In this document: positions 24,371-33,105 of the stretch, piece by piece
Layout of the letters: each line of letters starts with the position of its first letter
Numbering within the stretch: position 1 is the stretch's first letter
Source of the DNA: Bacillota bacterium
Lineage (GTDB): Bacteria; Bacillota; Clostridia; Peptostreptococcales; Anaerovoracaceae
Reading direction: 5' to 3'
NCBI GenBank assembly: GCA_022790955.1
Contig: JAAVYD010000018.1
Location: 1 to 53,856 of the forward strand
DNA: 53,856 nt
The notes under the pieces: model-generated
Databases searched by the model: none
Seen by the model: the letters and a program-made list of their open reading frames with translations, nothing else
Told to the model about the DNA's origin: nothing
Position numbers and translations under genes: made by a program

Positions 24371-25597
24371 ATGATAAAGAGAATGTTTCGCATAATCATA
24401 GCGATGGCGGTTCTAATATTTTTGCTGACAGGCTGCGGCAGTCCAGGCGGTCAATTTCCGAATATGGAACTTGTTCATGAGGATATTAGTAATATTGTTG
24501 TTCCCGACGAAGTTTTGGTTGCAGGACTTGGAGAAGCGAGTCATGGCGTAAAAGAATATCAGGAGATGAAAGCTGAGGTATTTAAGGCGCTTGTGAAAAA
24601 TAACGGCTGCCGAACCTTTATAATAGAAGGTGATTTTGGAAATGCTCTGAAAGTGGATTCTTATATTCACGGAGGAGAGGGGACGGCTCAGGAAGCGGCG
24701 GCTCAGATCGGTTTTCGCATATACCGCACAAAGGAAATGGAAGAGCTTCTCAGCTGGATGCGGGATTATAACGAAACCGCGCCAGAAGGTGAAGACCTTC
24801 ATTTTTACGGAATGGATATGCAGCAGGCCGACAGTAGCAAAGAATACTTGTTCGGCGTATTGGACAGGACGGCTCCGCAGCTTGGCGCCGAGTACAGAGA
24901 AAAATTAAATTTTTTAAATGACGACGATATGTTTAATATAAACGGAAATTCTTTTCAGCAGGGCATGGCTTATGCTGAGAAATTAATATATGAAGTGGAT
25001 TTATTAAAAGAAACAATCGAGTCGGAATTTGGCAGAGAAACATTTGAATTTGCAAGAGAATGCGCGGGCAATCTTTATAAATGCTGCGACATACGTAAAT
25101 CAGATATGGAATACAACAGAGTGCGCGACAGATATATGGCGGAAAAAGTGGAATGGTTTATAGAGCGCGGCGGCGGAAGTCTGCTTTTTATTAACGGACA
25201 TAACGGACATATAGGCAGGACAAATACTGCGGCTTACGATTGCCTGGGCAAGCTGCTCGCGGATAAATTAGGTAAAGGATATTTTGCCATAGGTACGGAC
25301 GCGAAAATTACGTCGTTTAATTCTCAGACAGACGATGGATTTGAAGAGCAGACTGCGGAAAATGAAAATTCAATGAACGTTTTGGTCGATAAGACTGTCG
25401 GTGATTATTATTACATAGAATTTGATTCCGCGGGCAAAGATGAAAAATGGAGCGGGATCATATCAGAAAAACAGAGCGTTACATCGCTTAATGTAGGAGG
25501 CATAATGTTGTTTTCAGCGGTAGAAATCGTTCCTGAGGATACTTTTGACGCAATGATAATTTTTGATAAAGTATCGCCTACGACGTTAAGGAATTAA
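24371..25597 (+). CDS. Erythromycin-esterase family lipoprotein
   Basis: A lipoprotein signal peptide (lipobox LLTGC, cysteine near residue 22) is followed by an erythromycin-esterase-like domain of about 370 residues. Family motifs are present: GLGEASHGVKEY, FIIEGDFGN, FYGMDMQ and FINGHNGHIGR, which carry the His and Glu residues of the active site in Ere enzymes. Ere enzymes hydrolyse the macrolide lactone ring, but many homologues do not act on macrolides and their substrates are unknown. An external, membrane-anchored form is unusual. A terminator follows at 25621. Confidence 0.82.
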   Translation: MIKRMFRIIIAMAVLIFLLTGCGSPGGQFPNMELVHEDISNIVVPDEVLVAGLGEASHGVKEYQEMKAEVFKALVKNNGCRTFIIEGDFGNALKVDSYIHGGEGTAQEAAAQIGFRIYRTKEMEELLSWMRDYNETAPEGEDLHFYGMDMQQADSSKEYLFGVLDRTAPQLGAEYREKLNFLNDDDMFNINGNSFQQGMAYAEKLIYEVDLLKETIESEFGRETFEFARECAGNLYKCCDIRKSDMEYNRVRDRYMAEKVEWFIERGGGSLLFINGHNGHIGRTNTAAYDCLGKLLADKLGKGYFAIGTDAKITSFNSQTDDGFEEQTAENENSMNVLVDKTVGDYYYIEFDSAGKDEKWSGIISEKQSVTSLNVGGIMLFSAVEIVPEDTFDAMIIFDKVSPTTLRN

Positions 25598-25620
25598 AGT
25601 ATTGAAAGATTTAATAAACA

Positions 25621-25655
25621 GCGGCAGTTCCGGTTATCGGGACTGCCGTTTTAAT
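25621..25655 (+). terminator. Rho-independent terminator after the esterase-like gene
   Basis: GCGGCAGTTCC pairs with GGGACTGCCGT around a seven-base loop, followed by TTTTAAT. The stretch from here to the small inverted-repeat element at 25907 is AT-rich and shows no gene. Confidence 0.85.
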
Positions 25656-25906
25656 AAGGAGATATGATGTAATATTAATAAAATCTTTAAAAGAATTAAA
25701 AATAGAATTTATTTAAGTCTGATAATAGTATATATAATAAATCCTTATATTACAAGAAATATATATAATTAAGTCAGCATTAGTATTAATAACAGTTTAG
25801 AATCTATTCTGTATTTTAGTCTATATAAATTTGTGGTATACTGCATTGAATATTAAATAATTGTGTTGTTGATGGAAACAGACGGCGGCGGGCTGCCGCT
25901 AATTCT

Positions 25907-25949
25907 TATAGTCAATGTACTCAAAAATCAGTAGAGTTCGGCGACTATA
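25907..25949. repeat. Short copy of the TATAGTC inverted-repeat (MITE-like) element
   Basis: This 43-base segment begins TATAGTCAATGTACTC and ends GTTCGGCGACTATA, with TATAGTC/GACTATA termini. Its first 39 bases match the left end of the longer copy at 27581-27742 with few differences. It looks like an internally deleted copy that kept both tips. It lies 34 bases before putP. Confidence 0.65.
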
Positions 25950-25982
25950 CCATAAACAATTTTCAGCAGGAAGGAAAAAAGT

Positions 25983-27518
25983 ATGATGAAAGAACAAATT
26001 TTTATGACGATTTCGATCGTTGTCTATCTTGCTGTGGTAGTGGCGATCGGTATTCGTTTTTCAAGAAGAAATAAGGATACCGACGATTTCTACCTCGGCG
26101 GCAGGAAGCTCGGACCGTTCGTTACGGCAATGAGCGCGGAGGCTTCCGATATGAGCAGCTGGCTTTTAATGGGTTTGCCGGGGCTTGCGTATCTGACAGG
26201 CTGCGCCGATCCGTTCTGGACAGCGCTCGGTCTTGGCATAGGTACATATTTAAACTGGCTTATAGTAGCGAAAAAACTGAGAAATTATACCGAGATATGT
26301 GGAAATTCCATTACGCTGCCGGAGTTTTTCTCTAACAGATTCCGTGATAAGCGTCACATATTAATGGGTATAGCAGCAATCATTATTATTATATTCTTTA
26401 TACCTTATACAGCCTCAGGCTTTGCTGCCTGCGGAAAGTTGTTTAACAGTCTGTTTGGCGTCGATTATGTGACAGCTATGGTAGTGAGTGCGATAGTTAT
26501 CGTTGCATATACTACTCTCGGCGGATTCCTTGCGGCAAGTACGACGGACTTTCTTCAGAGTATAATAATGACGATAGCTCTGGTAGTTGTTTTAGGATTC
26601 GGGATAAACGCGGCGGGCGGTCTGGATCAGGTAATCGCGAACGGACAGGAGCTCGCAGGCTATCTGAGTGTTACTCAGGTTCACGACCCGGTAACAAACA
26701 CAGCGTCGCCTTACGGCGCGCTTACGGCGTTCTCTATGCTGGCTTGGGGATTAGGATACTTTGGTATGCCTCATATTCTGCTGAGATTCATGGCGATAGA
26801 AGACAGAGAAAAGATTAAACTTTCCAGAAGAATAGCGACGGTATGGGTATTCATATCGATGGCAATCGCTATTTTTATCGGAGTTATCGGTTACGGCATG
26901 TATAAAGCTGGAGCTTTAGGCAAACTGGAAGGCTCGGCTTCGGAAACTATAATCGTACAGATAGCGAATCTTATCGCCACTCACGGCGTACTGGCGGCTC
27001 TCATCGGAGGACTTATCCTCGCGGGAATGTTAGCGGCTACAATGTCGACGGCGGATTCTCAGCTTCTTACAGCGGCTTCCGGCGTATCTCAGAATTTGAT
27101 TAAAGGCGTATTCGGAGTTAATGTTTCCAAGAAAACAGAAATGATAATAGCCAGAATTTCCGTAGTATGTATTTCCGTAGTAGGTGTTTTTCTCGCAAGA
27201 AATCCGGACAGCTCGGTATTTAATATTGTATCCTTCGCATGGGCGGGCTTCGGGGCTGCTTTCGGGCCTGTCGTTCTTACGGCGCTGTTCTGGAAACGTA
27301 CCAACATGTGGGGCGCCCTCGCGGGCATGATCGCAGGCGGCGTAATGGTATTCGTATGGAAATATTTAATAAGACCTCTTGGCGGACTGCTTGATATCTA
27401 CGAACTGCTGCCGGCATTTTTGGTGGCTGTAGCGGCTATTATTATCGTGAGTCTGCTTACTCCAAAACCGTCTGAAGATATAGTAAAAGAGTTTGAAACG
27501 GTAAATGCTATAAAATAA
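25983..27518 (+). CDS. putP: Sodium/proline symporter PutP
   Basis: A sodium:solute symporter of about 13 membrane spans. The PutP hallmarks are present: DFYLGGRKLGPFVTAMSAEA, SDMSSWLLMGLPG and the AATMSTADSQLLTAASGVSQ sodium-site region. The length of 511 residues is normal. It takes up proline with sodium, for nutrition or as a compatible solute. ATGs occur at 25983 and 25986, and AGGAAGG lies about seven bases before the first. The gene stands alone and is bracketed by two copies of a small mobile repeat, one of which may influence its expression. Confidence 0.92.
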   Translation: MMKEQIFMTISIVVYLAVVVAIGIRFSRRNKDTDDFYLGGRKLGPFVTAMSAEASDMSSWLLMGLPGLAYLTGCADPFWTALGLGIGTYLNWLIVAKKLRNYTEICGNSITLPEFFSNRFRDKRHILMGIAAIIIIIFFIPYTASGFAACGKLFNSLFGVDYVTAMVVSAIVIVAYTTLGGFLAASTTDFLQSIIMTIALVVVLGFGINAAGGLDQVIANGQELAGYLSVTQVHDPVTNTASPYGALTAFSMLAWGLGYFGMPHILLRFMAIEDREKIKLSRRIATVWVFISMAIAIFIGVIGYGMYKAGALGKLEGSASETIIVQIANLIATHGVLAALIGGLILAGMLAATMSTADSQLLTAASGVSQNLIKGVFGVNVSKKTEMIIARISVVCISVVGVFLARNPDSSVFNIVSFAWAGFGAAFGPVVLTALFWKRTNMWGALAGMIAGGVMVFVWKYLIRPLGGLLDIYELLPAFLVAVAAIIIVSLLTPKPSEDIVKEFETVNAIK

Positions 27519-27580
27519 TTTCAAAAATTACTTTTAATTGTACTGCCCGTTATAGTATACTAAAATTTAATGAGAGTAAT

Positions 27581-27742
27581 TATAGTCAACGCACTCAAAA
27601 ATCGGTAAAGTTCGGCGACAAAAATGCGGTATGGACTGCGTTATCGTCCTTGACGGGCAGGCAGCTCGCCTGCGTCCTATGCCTTGCCACATCGCGTTTT
27701 ATCTCGCTTTCTTTTCAGCGATTCTCAAGTGCGGTGACTATA
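27581..27742. mobile_element. MITE-like element of 162 bases with terminal inverted repeats
   Basis: The left end TATAGTCAACGCACTC and right end AAGTGCGGTGACTATA are inverted repeats matching at 14 of 16 positions. The interior can also pair: GCAGGC and GCCTGC flank AGCTC near 27658-27672, and AAAATGCGGTATGG is nearly complementary to CCACATCGCGTTTT. The whole element could thus fold into one long hairpin. It encodes nothing. A shortened copy lies at 25907-25949. The flanks suggest at most a TA duplication, as for Tc1/mariner-like elements. A transposase is not in the window. Confidence 0.7.
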
Positions 27743-27913
27743 AAGTCTGTAAGTAAACCGACCGCTGAACATCTCAGCGGTCGTATTAATAAATATATCC
27801 ATAATATTTGATCGCATCTTATGATAATTAGTCAATAATGCAAATATACTGCAATGCTTATCCGACTGCAATAAAAATGTATATAAATTTTAAAGACTTT
27901 TATTTATATGATT

Positions 27914-27942
27914 TTGTAAACTGCGAACGTTCGGATTATAAT
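27914..27942 (+). promoter_or_regulatory. Sigma-A promoter of the cyclophilin gene
   Basis: TTGTAA (27914-27919), a 17-base spacer and TATAAT (27937-27942). The spacer holds the palindrome GAACGTTC, a possible operator. Confidence 0.6.
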
Positions 27943-28010
27943 TTATGAAGAATATAACTATGCGGTCAATATGGGATATTGGAGCTATTAAATTTTAGAA
28001 AGGTGTAAAT

Positions 28011-28694
28011 ATGATTAAAAGAATTACAAGTATATTTCTTATGGTAGTGCTTGGTGTTTTTATGATGACAGGCTGCGGGGATTCCGCAAGTGAAAACGAC
28101 AGGAAGGACGGCGGCAATTCTTCAAAAACCGAGGAGAATCAGCCGCAAAATTTGATGGGAAGCGGAGTAAAAGAGTTTTCCGCAGAAGAACTGCTCAGCG
28201 GCAAGCATCATGTGGAAATGGATATAGAAGGCAAAGGTACTATCAAGTTAGAACTTGATGCGGATCAGGCGCCTATTTCCGTTACCAATTTTATTAATCT
28301 TACAAAAGATGGTTTTTATAACGGGTTATCTTTCCACAGGGTTCTTGCGGGATCTCTTATTCAGGGCGGTTCGCCTACTTACGATGCCATGGGCGGAGTC
28401 GACTATACTATAAAAGGCGAGTTTACGCTGAACGGCGTTAACAATACATTGTCGCACACCCGCGGAGCGATATCCATGGCGAGAACGAATGATTATAACG
28501 GAGGTGGCTGTCAGTTCTTTATTATGGCTTCCGATTTTGCCGGTTATGACGGTCAATACGCAGTGTTCGGATACGTAACAGAAGGAATGGAGATAGTAGA
28601 CGATATCTGCAATAATACGCCTACTCAGGACAGAAACGGCATGGTGGCAAGGGCAGATCAGCCTATAATATCAGAAGTAAGAGCAATAGATTAG
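28011..28694 (+). CDS. Cyclophilin-type peptidyl-prolyl isomerase lipoprotein
   Basis: A lipoprotein signal peptide (lipobox MMTGC, cysteine near residue 22) and a short polar linker lead to a cyclophilin domain (about 60-227). Family segments seen are GTIKLELDADQAPISVTNF, FYNGLSFHRVLAGSLIQGG and the QFFIMASDFAGYDGQYAVFG region. The enzyme should help fold secreted proteins outside the membrane. RGAISMA is also typical of the family. AAAGGTG precedes the ATG. It stands alone behind its own promoter. Confidence 0.92.
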   Translation: MIKRITSIFLMVVLGVFMMTGCGDSASENDRKDGGNSSKTEENQPQNLMGSGVKEFSAEELLSGKHHVEMDIEGKGTIKLELDADQAPISVTNFINLTKDGFYNGLSFHRVLAGSLIQGGSPTYDAMGGVDYTIKGEFTLNGVNNTLSHTRGAISMARTNDYNGGGCQFFIMASDFAGYDGQYAVFGYVTEGMEIVDDICNNTPTQDRNGMVARADQPIISEVRAID

Positions 28695-28969
28695 ACTAAT
28701 ATAAAAAATATGGATATTTGTATTGAATTTGCAAATTATAGTATATAAAATAGAATGGAATAGATTATTTGCAGATAATTTATATAATTCCCTGTTTTTA
28801 GGATATACTATTTTAGATAATATACGTAAGTTGACTTAAATTCTGACAGCAAAATTTAGAACTCCGCATTTTTTATTTTCAGAGAGAAAAATATTATATT
28901 TTATACCGATTATTTCCATTAGAATAGTAAAAAATTATTAACATATTTTTTATAATAACTGGTGAGGCT

Positions 28970-29569
28970 ATGAATCGTATTAAAAGTATAAAAAAGCAAA
29001 CAGATAATAGATTTCTGAATATGTATGAATTGGAAACGGTAAAACGCGACGGCGGGACGAATCCCTATTTTCTGGCTTCCAGAACGGAAAATGCGGAAGA
29101 TCTCAAGCTGCACAAACAAGAAAAACCCGCGGATGCCGTTATGATATGCGCCCTTGATAAAAACGGCAGAATGGTACTGGAAAAACAGTTCAGATATACG
29201 ATAGACGATTACATTTATGAATTTCCGGCAGGTCTTTGCGAAAAAGGCGAGAGCATAGAAGAAACGGCTGTCAGGGAATTTTTTGAGGAAACAGGTCTGA
29301 CGTTTATACCATTAAAGGGTCATAATTCATCTCGCCCGTATTACCCATCGGTCGGTTTATCGGATGAATCCATCGCCACTGTATATGGTTATGCAGAAGG
29401 CGTGCCTTCAGTAGAAAATCAAGAAGATACGGAGGATATCACAGTGGTTTTTGCAGATAGAAAAGAGTGCAGGCGGATTCTCATAGAAGAACAGGTGTCT
29501 GCAATGGCGGCTTTTATTCTTATGCATTTTATCAATTCCGGTGATGATCCGTTTGATTTTTTGATATAG
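28970..29569 (+). CDS. Nudix hydrolase (ADP-ribose pyrophosphatase-like)
   Basis: The Nudix box is complete: G-x5-E-x7-RE-x2-EE-x-G, read as GLCEKGESIEETAVREFFEE followed by TG. The domain layout and size of 199 residues resemble NudF-type ADP-ribose/ADP-sugar pyrophosphatases, including a YEFPAG segment before the box. It would hydrolyse a nucleoside diphosphate linked to another group. The substrate is not certain. It is preceded by a weak GGTGAGG ribosome site and lies alone. Confidence 0.88.
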   Translation: MNRIKSIKKQTDNRFLNMYELETVKRDGGTNPYFLASRTENAEDLKLHKQEKPADAVMICALDKNGRMVLEKQFRYTIDDYIYEFPAGLCEKGESIEETAVREFFEETGLTFIPLKGHNSSRPYYPSVGLSDESIATVYGYAEGVPSVENQEDTEDITVVFADRKECRRILIEEQVSAMAAFILMHFINSGDDPFDFLI

Positions 29570-29803
29570 TTTATGTGCGTTTATGCGATGCAAAACGTAT
29601 GTAGATAGGGAAACTGCTGAAAAATACACATAGTGGTTAAATACAAAATCATATATTTATTATAACTTGATTGATTATTTTAATTTTCGTTATGAATATT
29701 TTTCGGAAAGTCCTGTCATGGAATTTTAAATTATTTTTAGTAATTAGGGTATATATGGAATAAAGCAGTTTTCAGATATATCCTGGTAAGGAAGGTGTTT
29801 TTT

Positions 29804-31249
29804 ATGAAAAAAGTATTCAAGATTATTTTGAGTACGGCCTTCGTGTTTCTCATGAGCGCGTCAGCGGTATTTGCCAATGAGGCTGCTCACGAGGCAGTAA
29901 GCGAAGCGCTGCCAATCTGGAGTATTATTCCGTTTGTGGGTATGCTGCTGTCTATTGCTGTCATTCCGCTGATAAAACCGGAATGGTGGGAAAAGAACAT
30001 GCTCTGGGTTGCTTTAGCGTGGTCTGCAGTATTTCTCGTTCCATTTGCAATCGCATACGGAGTAGGAGAAACCTGGTTTAGATTTTTGGAATCGGTACTG
30101 CTCGATTACGTTCCGTTTATAGTGCTATTGTTCGGTTTGTTTGTGGTTGCGGGAGGTATTGCTCTTAAAGGTACTCTTATAGGAACTACAAAAGTGAATG
30201 TTCTGCTTCTTTTGATAGGAACTCTGCTTGCAAGCTGGATCGGTACTACGGGAGCAGCTATGCTTATGATAAGACCGCTTATTAAAGCAAATGCATGGAG
30301 AGAGAAAAAGGTTCACATCATAGTCTTTTTCATATTTATGGTAGCGAATGCAGGCGGTTGTCTTACTCCGCTCGGAGATCCGCCGTTGTTTATGGGATTC
30401 CAGAGAGGCATCGCATTTACATGGACTTTCCATTTATTCCCGATTTTTGCGTTTAATACAGTACTAATGTTTATAGTATTTATTATATTTGACAGATATT
30501 TTTATAAAAAAGAAATCGCTGCAGGCAGATCCCCGCAGGATATTATAGGAAATTCGGCTAAGGAGCCTATAAGAGTTGAAGGCGCTCATAATATAATTTT
30601 TATAGCAATGATAATCCTTGGCGTTATTCTGAGCGGTGTGCTTCCTAAAAGCGTGGATTTCTTCGCAGACGGCGCAGGCGTACACATTTATGATGAAATA
30701 GTTCTGTCATATGCCGTTATAGTTGAAATAGTGTTAATACTTTTAGCTTCGTTCCTGTCGCTGAAAACAACTAAAAAGTCCACAAGAGAGCTTAATGAAT
30801 TTACGTACGCTCCTATCGAAGAAGTAGCTAAGCTGTTTATAGGAATATTCATAACGATGATTCCTGCGCTTGCCCTTCTTAAAGTTCACGGCGGGCAGCT
30901 CGGTCTTGACCAGCCATGGCAGATGTTCTGGTGCACAGGTCTGCTTTCGTCGTTCCTGGACAATACGCCTACGTATCTGGTATTCCTGCAGACTGCGGGA
31001 GCTCTCGGTCAACCGGGCGTATTTACGACTGTGGGCACGGTAGCGCAGCAAATGCTGTTGGCTATATCTGTCGGAGCCGTATTTATGGGAGCGAATACTT
31101 ATATAGGCAACGCGCCTAACTTTATGGTAAAGTCCATAGCTGAAGAAAACAAAATAAAAATGCCGAGCTTCTTTGGTTATATGGCGTGGTCGTTCTCGAT
31201 TCTCATTCCTATATTTATAATAGATACATTTGTATTCTTTGTATTTTAA
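29804..31249 (+). CDS. NhaD/ion-transporter superfamily Na+/H+ antiporter-like protein
   Basis: A polytopic protein of about 12 membrane spans, preceded by a signal-like segment (FVFLMSASAVFA). Motifs of the ArsB/NhaD ion transporter superfamily are visible: NAGGCLTPLGDPPLFMGFQR and SSFLDNTPTYLVFL in the second half, which form the two re-entrant ion-binding loops. Members of this group exchange sodium for protons. The ATG at 29804 is chosen over a GTG at 29795 because the GGAAGG site gives good spacing only to it. A terminator follows at 31336. Confidence 0.82.
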   Translation: MKKVFKIILSTAFVFLMSASAVFANEAAHEAVSEALPIWSIIPFVGMLLSIAVIPLIKPEWWEKNMLWVALAWSAVFLVPFAIAYGVGETWFRFLESVLLDYVPFIVLLFGLFVVAGGIALKGTLIGTTKVNVLLLLIGTLLASWIGTTGAAMLMIRPLIKANAWREKKVHIIVFFIFMVANAGGCLTPLGDPPLFMGFQRGIAFTWTFHLFPIFAFNTVLMFIVFIIFDRYFYKKEIAAGRSPQDIIGNSAKEPIRVEGAHNIIFIAMIILGVILSGVLPKSVDFFADGAGVHIYDEIVLSYAVIVEIVLILLASFLSLKTTKKSTRELNEFTYAPIEEVAKLFIGIFITMIPALALLKVHGGQLGLDQPWQMFWCTGLLSSFLDNTPTYLVFLQTAGALGQPGVFTTVGTVAQQMLLAISVGAVFMGANTYIGNAPNFMVKSIAEENKIKMPSFFGYMAWSFSILIPIFIIDTFVFFVF

Positions 31250-31335
31250 ATCGAAAACGTGCAAAATTATTTTATAAAATCAGCGTGTATTTTGTAAACG
31301 TATAATATATTAATATAACTAACCTTAAGATTTTA

Positions 31336-31377
31336 AAGAGCTTGTTCGGAATCGAATCCGGGCTGGCTCTTTTTTAT
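31336..31377 (+). terminator. Rho-independent terminator after the antiporter gene
   Basis: AAGAGCTTGTTCGGA pairs imperfectly with TCCGGGCTGGCTCTT around ATCGAA and is followed by TTTTT. Confidence 0.75.
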
Positions 31378-31499
31378 GCAAATAATAAAATTGGGAAAAT
31401 AAGTTATAAAAACAATAAAATTATTAACCTATGTTAATGCAAAAGGAATTTTTATAAGATAAATATTTTTTAAAGTAAAAAATTTTGGAGTTAATGCTT

Positions 31500-31574
31500 A
31501 TGAACGGCTATGAGTTTGTAGCAAATTATTTGCGCTTAGAAAATAAGAAACTTATAAATGATTTAATATGTTAA
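31500..31574 (+). CDS. Possible 24-residue peptide or gene remnant
   Basis: ATG with a GGAG site eight bases upstream encodes MNGYEFVANYLRLENKKLIN and four more residues. It could be a small peptide gene or the broken start of a lost gene. There is no other support. Confidence 0.2.
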   Translation: MNGYEFVANYLRLENKKLINDLIC

Positions 31575-31690
31575 TTAAAAAGATAGTTGAAAAATATATA
31601 GTATATGGAATGAATAGTAAAAAATCATGTTTAGATAATTATAAAAGTTATGAATAACAAGAAATGATAAATCTGTACGGCAAATTTTGT

Positions 31691-31718
31691 TTGCAGTCAG
31701 GATATTTTATGGTACTAT
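31691..31718 (+). promoter_or_regulatory. Promoter of the cobalamin-riboswitch operon
   Basis: TTGCAG (31691-31696), a 16-base spacer and TACTAT (31713-31718) would start transcription about ten bases before the riboswitch. The match is moderate. Confidence 0.45.
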
Positions 31719-31734
31719 TTATATAAATAAATAG

Positions 31735-31928
31735 ACGACAGGTGTCAGATACAGTTTTATTCAGATGCGAATACTGGGATCTGGTGAAAAGGGAAGCAGG
31801 TTAGAATCCTGCGCGAACTCGTCACTGTATTAAGCGAGTGAAAACCGTTGCTTTTGCAAAAAACCACTGAGAAATCGGGAAGGTGTGTTTTCATGAAGAC
31901 CTTTAAGTCAGGAGACCTGCCTGTTGTT
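31735..31928 (+). promoter_or_regulatory. Cobalamin (B12) riboswitch
   Basis: The conserved B12-box elements are all present in order: ACGACAGGTG at the 5' side of P1, AAAAGGGAAGCAGGTTAGAATC with the pairing CCTGCGCGAACTCGTCACTG, then CCACTGAGAAATCGGGAAGG, and finally AAGTCAGGAGACCTGCCTGTTGT, whose last bases close P1. The ligand should be a corrinoid. It precedes a terminator at 32081 and the chelatase/ABC operon starting at 32195, so binding probably causes early termination. This ties the five downstream genes to B12, corrinoid or cobalt. Confidence 0.93.
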
Positions 31929-32080
31929 TGTACGGAAACGATAGCCGCAGTATAATGTAAGTGATCGTTTCAGGCCACGAGTAATTGGCTGTACGCGTTA
32001 TTAATGTAATCTTTAAAACAGAAATAAGCTGGAATTTTTTAACTGTATTCCTCCTGTTTTGACGATTATCTGTTTTGTGT

Positions 32081-32110
32081 ACCCTTTTACTTGTGAGTAG
32101 AGGGTTTTTT
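32081..32110 (+). terminator. Attenuator terminator below the riboswitch
   Basis: ACCCTTTTAC pairs with GTAGAGGGT (with wobbles) and is followed by TTTTTT. It lies between the riboswitch and the first gene and is the likely expression platform. The antiterminator pairing was not worked out. Confidence 0.65.
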
Positions 32111-32194
32111 GTTGCGCAAATTCTGTTATTCGGCTGATGCCGACCGAAGATTCAGGTATGCGGCAAAATCAATTCACGAAAACAGGAGGGAAAA

Positions 32195-33088
32195 ATGAAA
32201 AAGTATTTAGCGATTATTATGATGGTTGTAGTGGGTTTGACGCTGACAGGCTGCGGAGATAAAGCAGCAAACAAAGGCGGGCAGTCTGTATCAGGCGGCG
32301 AATCTTCAGATAGGGCGATATTAGTAGTGAGCTTTGGTACGAGCTATAATGACAGCAGGGATAAGACCATCGGCGAGATAGAAAACGCTATAAAGGCTGA
32401 GTTTAGGGATTACGATGTAAGGCGGGCGTTTACGAGTCAGATTATTATAGATAAATTGAAAGAAAGAGACGGGCTTGAGATAGATAACGTAGGCGAAGCT
32501 CTTGAAAGAGCTGTGTCCGACGGAATAAAAACGCTGATAGTTCAGCCTACTCATCTTATGTCCGGCTACGAATATACGGATCTGAAAGATGAGCTGGAAG
32601 CATATAGAGATAAGTTTGATACAGTGAAACTCGCGGAACCTTTGCTTTCTGATGATGATGATTTTGAAGCAGTGGCAAACATTCTTGTTGAAGAAACTTC
32701 TCAATATGCCGATGGAAATACGGCGGTATGTTTTATGGGTCACGGTACGGAAGCGGATTCCAACGGCGTGTATTCCAAGCTGCAGAAAGTTCTTTCGGAC
32801 GGAGGTAATAAAGATTATTACATAGGCACGGTTGATGCGGAGCCAACGCTTGAAGATGTGATGAAGTCTGTCGGAGAAGGAAATTACAAAAAAGTCGTAC
32901 TCGAACCGCTGATGGTGGTATCCGGGGATCATGCAAATAACGATATGGCTGGAGATGAAGAGGATTCCTGGAAGTCACAATTTGAAGCTGCAGATTATGA
33001 AGTGGAATGTATCCTGAAAGGTCTGGGAGAATTTAAAGGCATACAGGATATTTACATAGCTCATACAAAAGCTGCAATAGAAGGATAA
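32195..33088 (+). CDS. CbiK-type cobalt chelatase, lipoprotein form
   Basis: A lipoprotein signal peptide (lipobox TLTGC, near residue 20) precedes a class II chelatase domain of the CbiK type. It begins ILVVSFGTSYNDSRDKTIGE, and the two metal-binding histidines of the family match H183 (FMGHGTE) and H246 (SGDHANND), 63 residues apart. Cytosolic CbiK inserts cobalt into sirohydrochlorin in the anaerobic B12 pathway. Here the enzyme should sit outside the membrane, next to an ABC importer and under a B12 riboswitch. It may load or unload metal on an external tetrapyrrole, or bind cobalt. GGAGGG precedes the ATG. No other cobalamin synthesis gene is in the window. Confidence 0.85.
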   Translation: MKKYLAIIMMVVVGLTLTGCGDKAANKGGQSVSGGESSDRAILVVSFGTSYNDSRDKTIGEIENAIKAEFRDYDVRRAFTSQIIIDKLKERDGLEIDNVGEALERAVSDGIKTLIVQPTHLMSGYEYTDLKDELEAYRDKFDTVKLAEPLLSDDDDFEAVANILVEETSQYADGNTAVCFMGHGTEADSNGVYSKLQKVLSDGGNKDYYIGTVDAEPTLEDVMKSVGEGNYKKVVLEPLMVVSGDHANNDMAGDEEDSWKSQFEAADYEVECILKGLGEFKGIQDIYIAHTKAAIEG

Positions 33089-33105
33089 AAATTAAGGAAT
33101 TATAT

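Noticed and set aside
29570..29803. Leader of the NhaD-like gene considered as a sodium riboswitch
   Set aside because: The stretch is AT-rich and I could not identify the conserved core of a sodium-sensing RNA.
32321..32932. A 203-residue minus-strand reading frame opposite the CbiK-like gene
   Set aside because: It is fully contained in a gene with a clear family match and ribosome site, and no motif or ribosome site supports the antisense frame.
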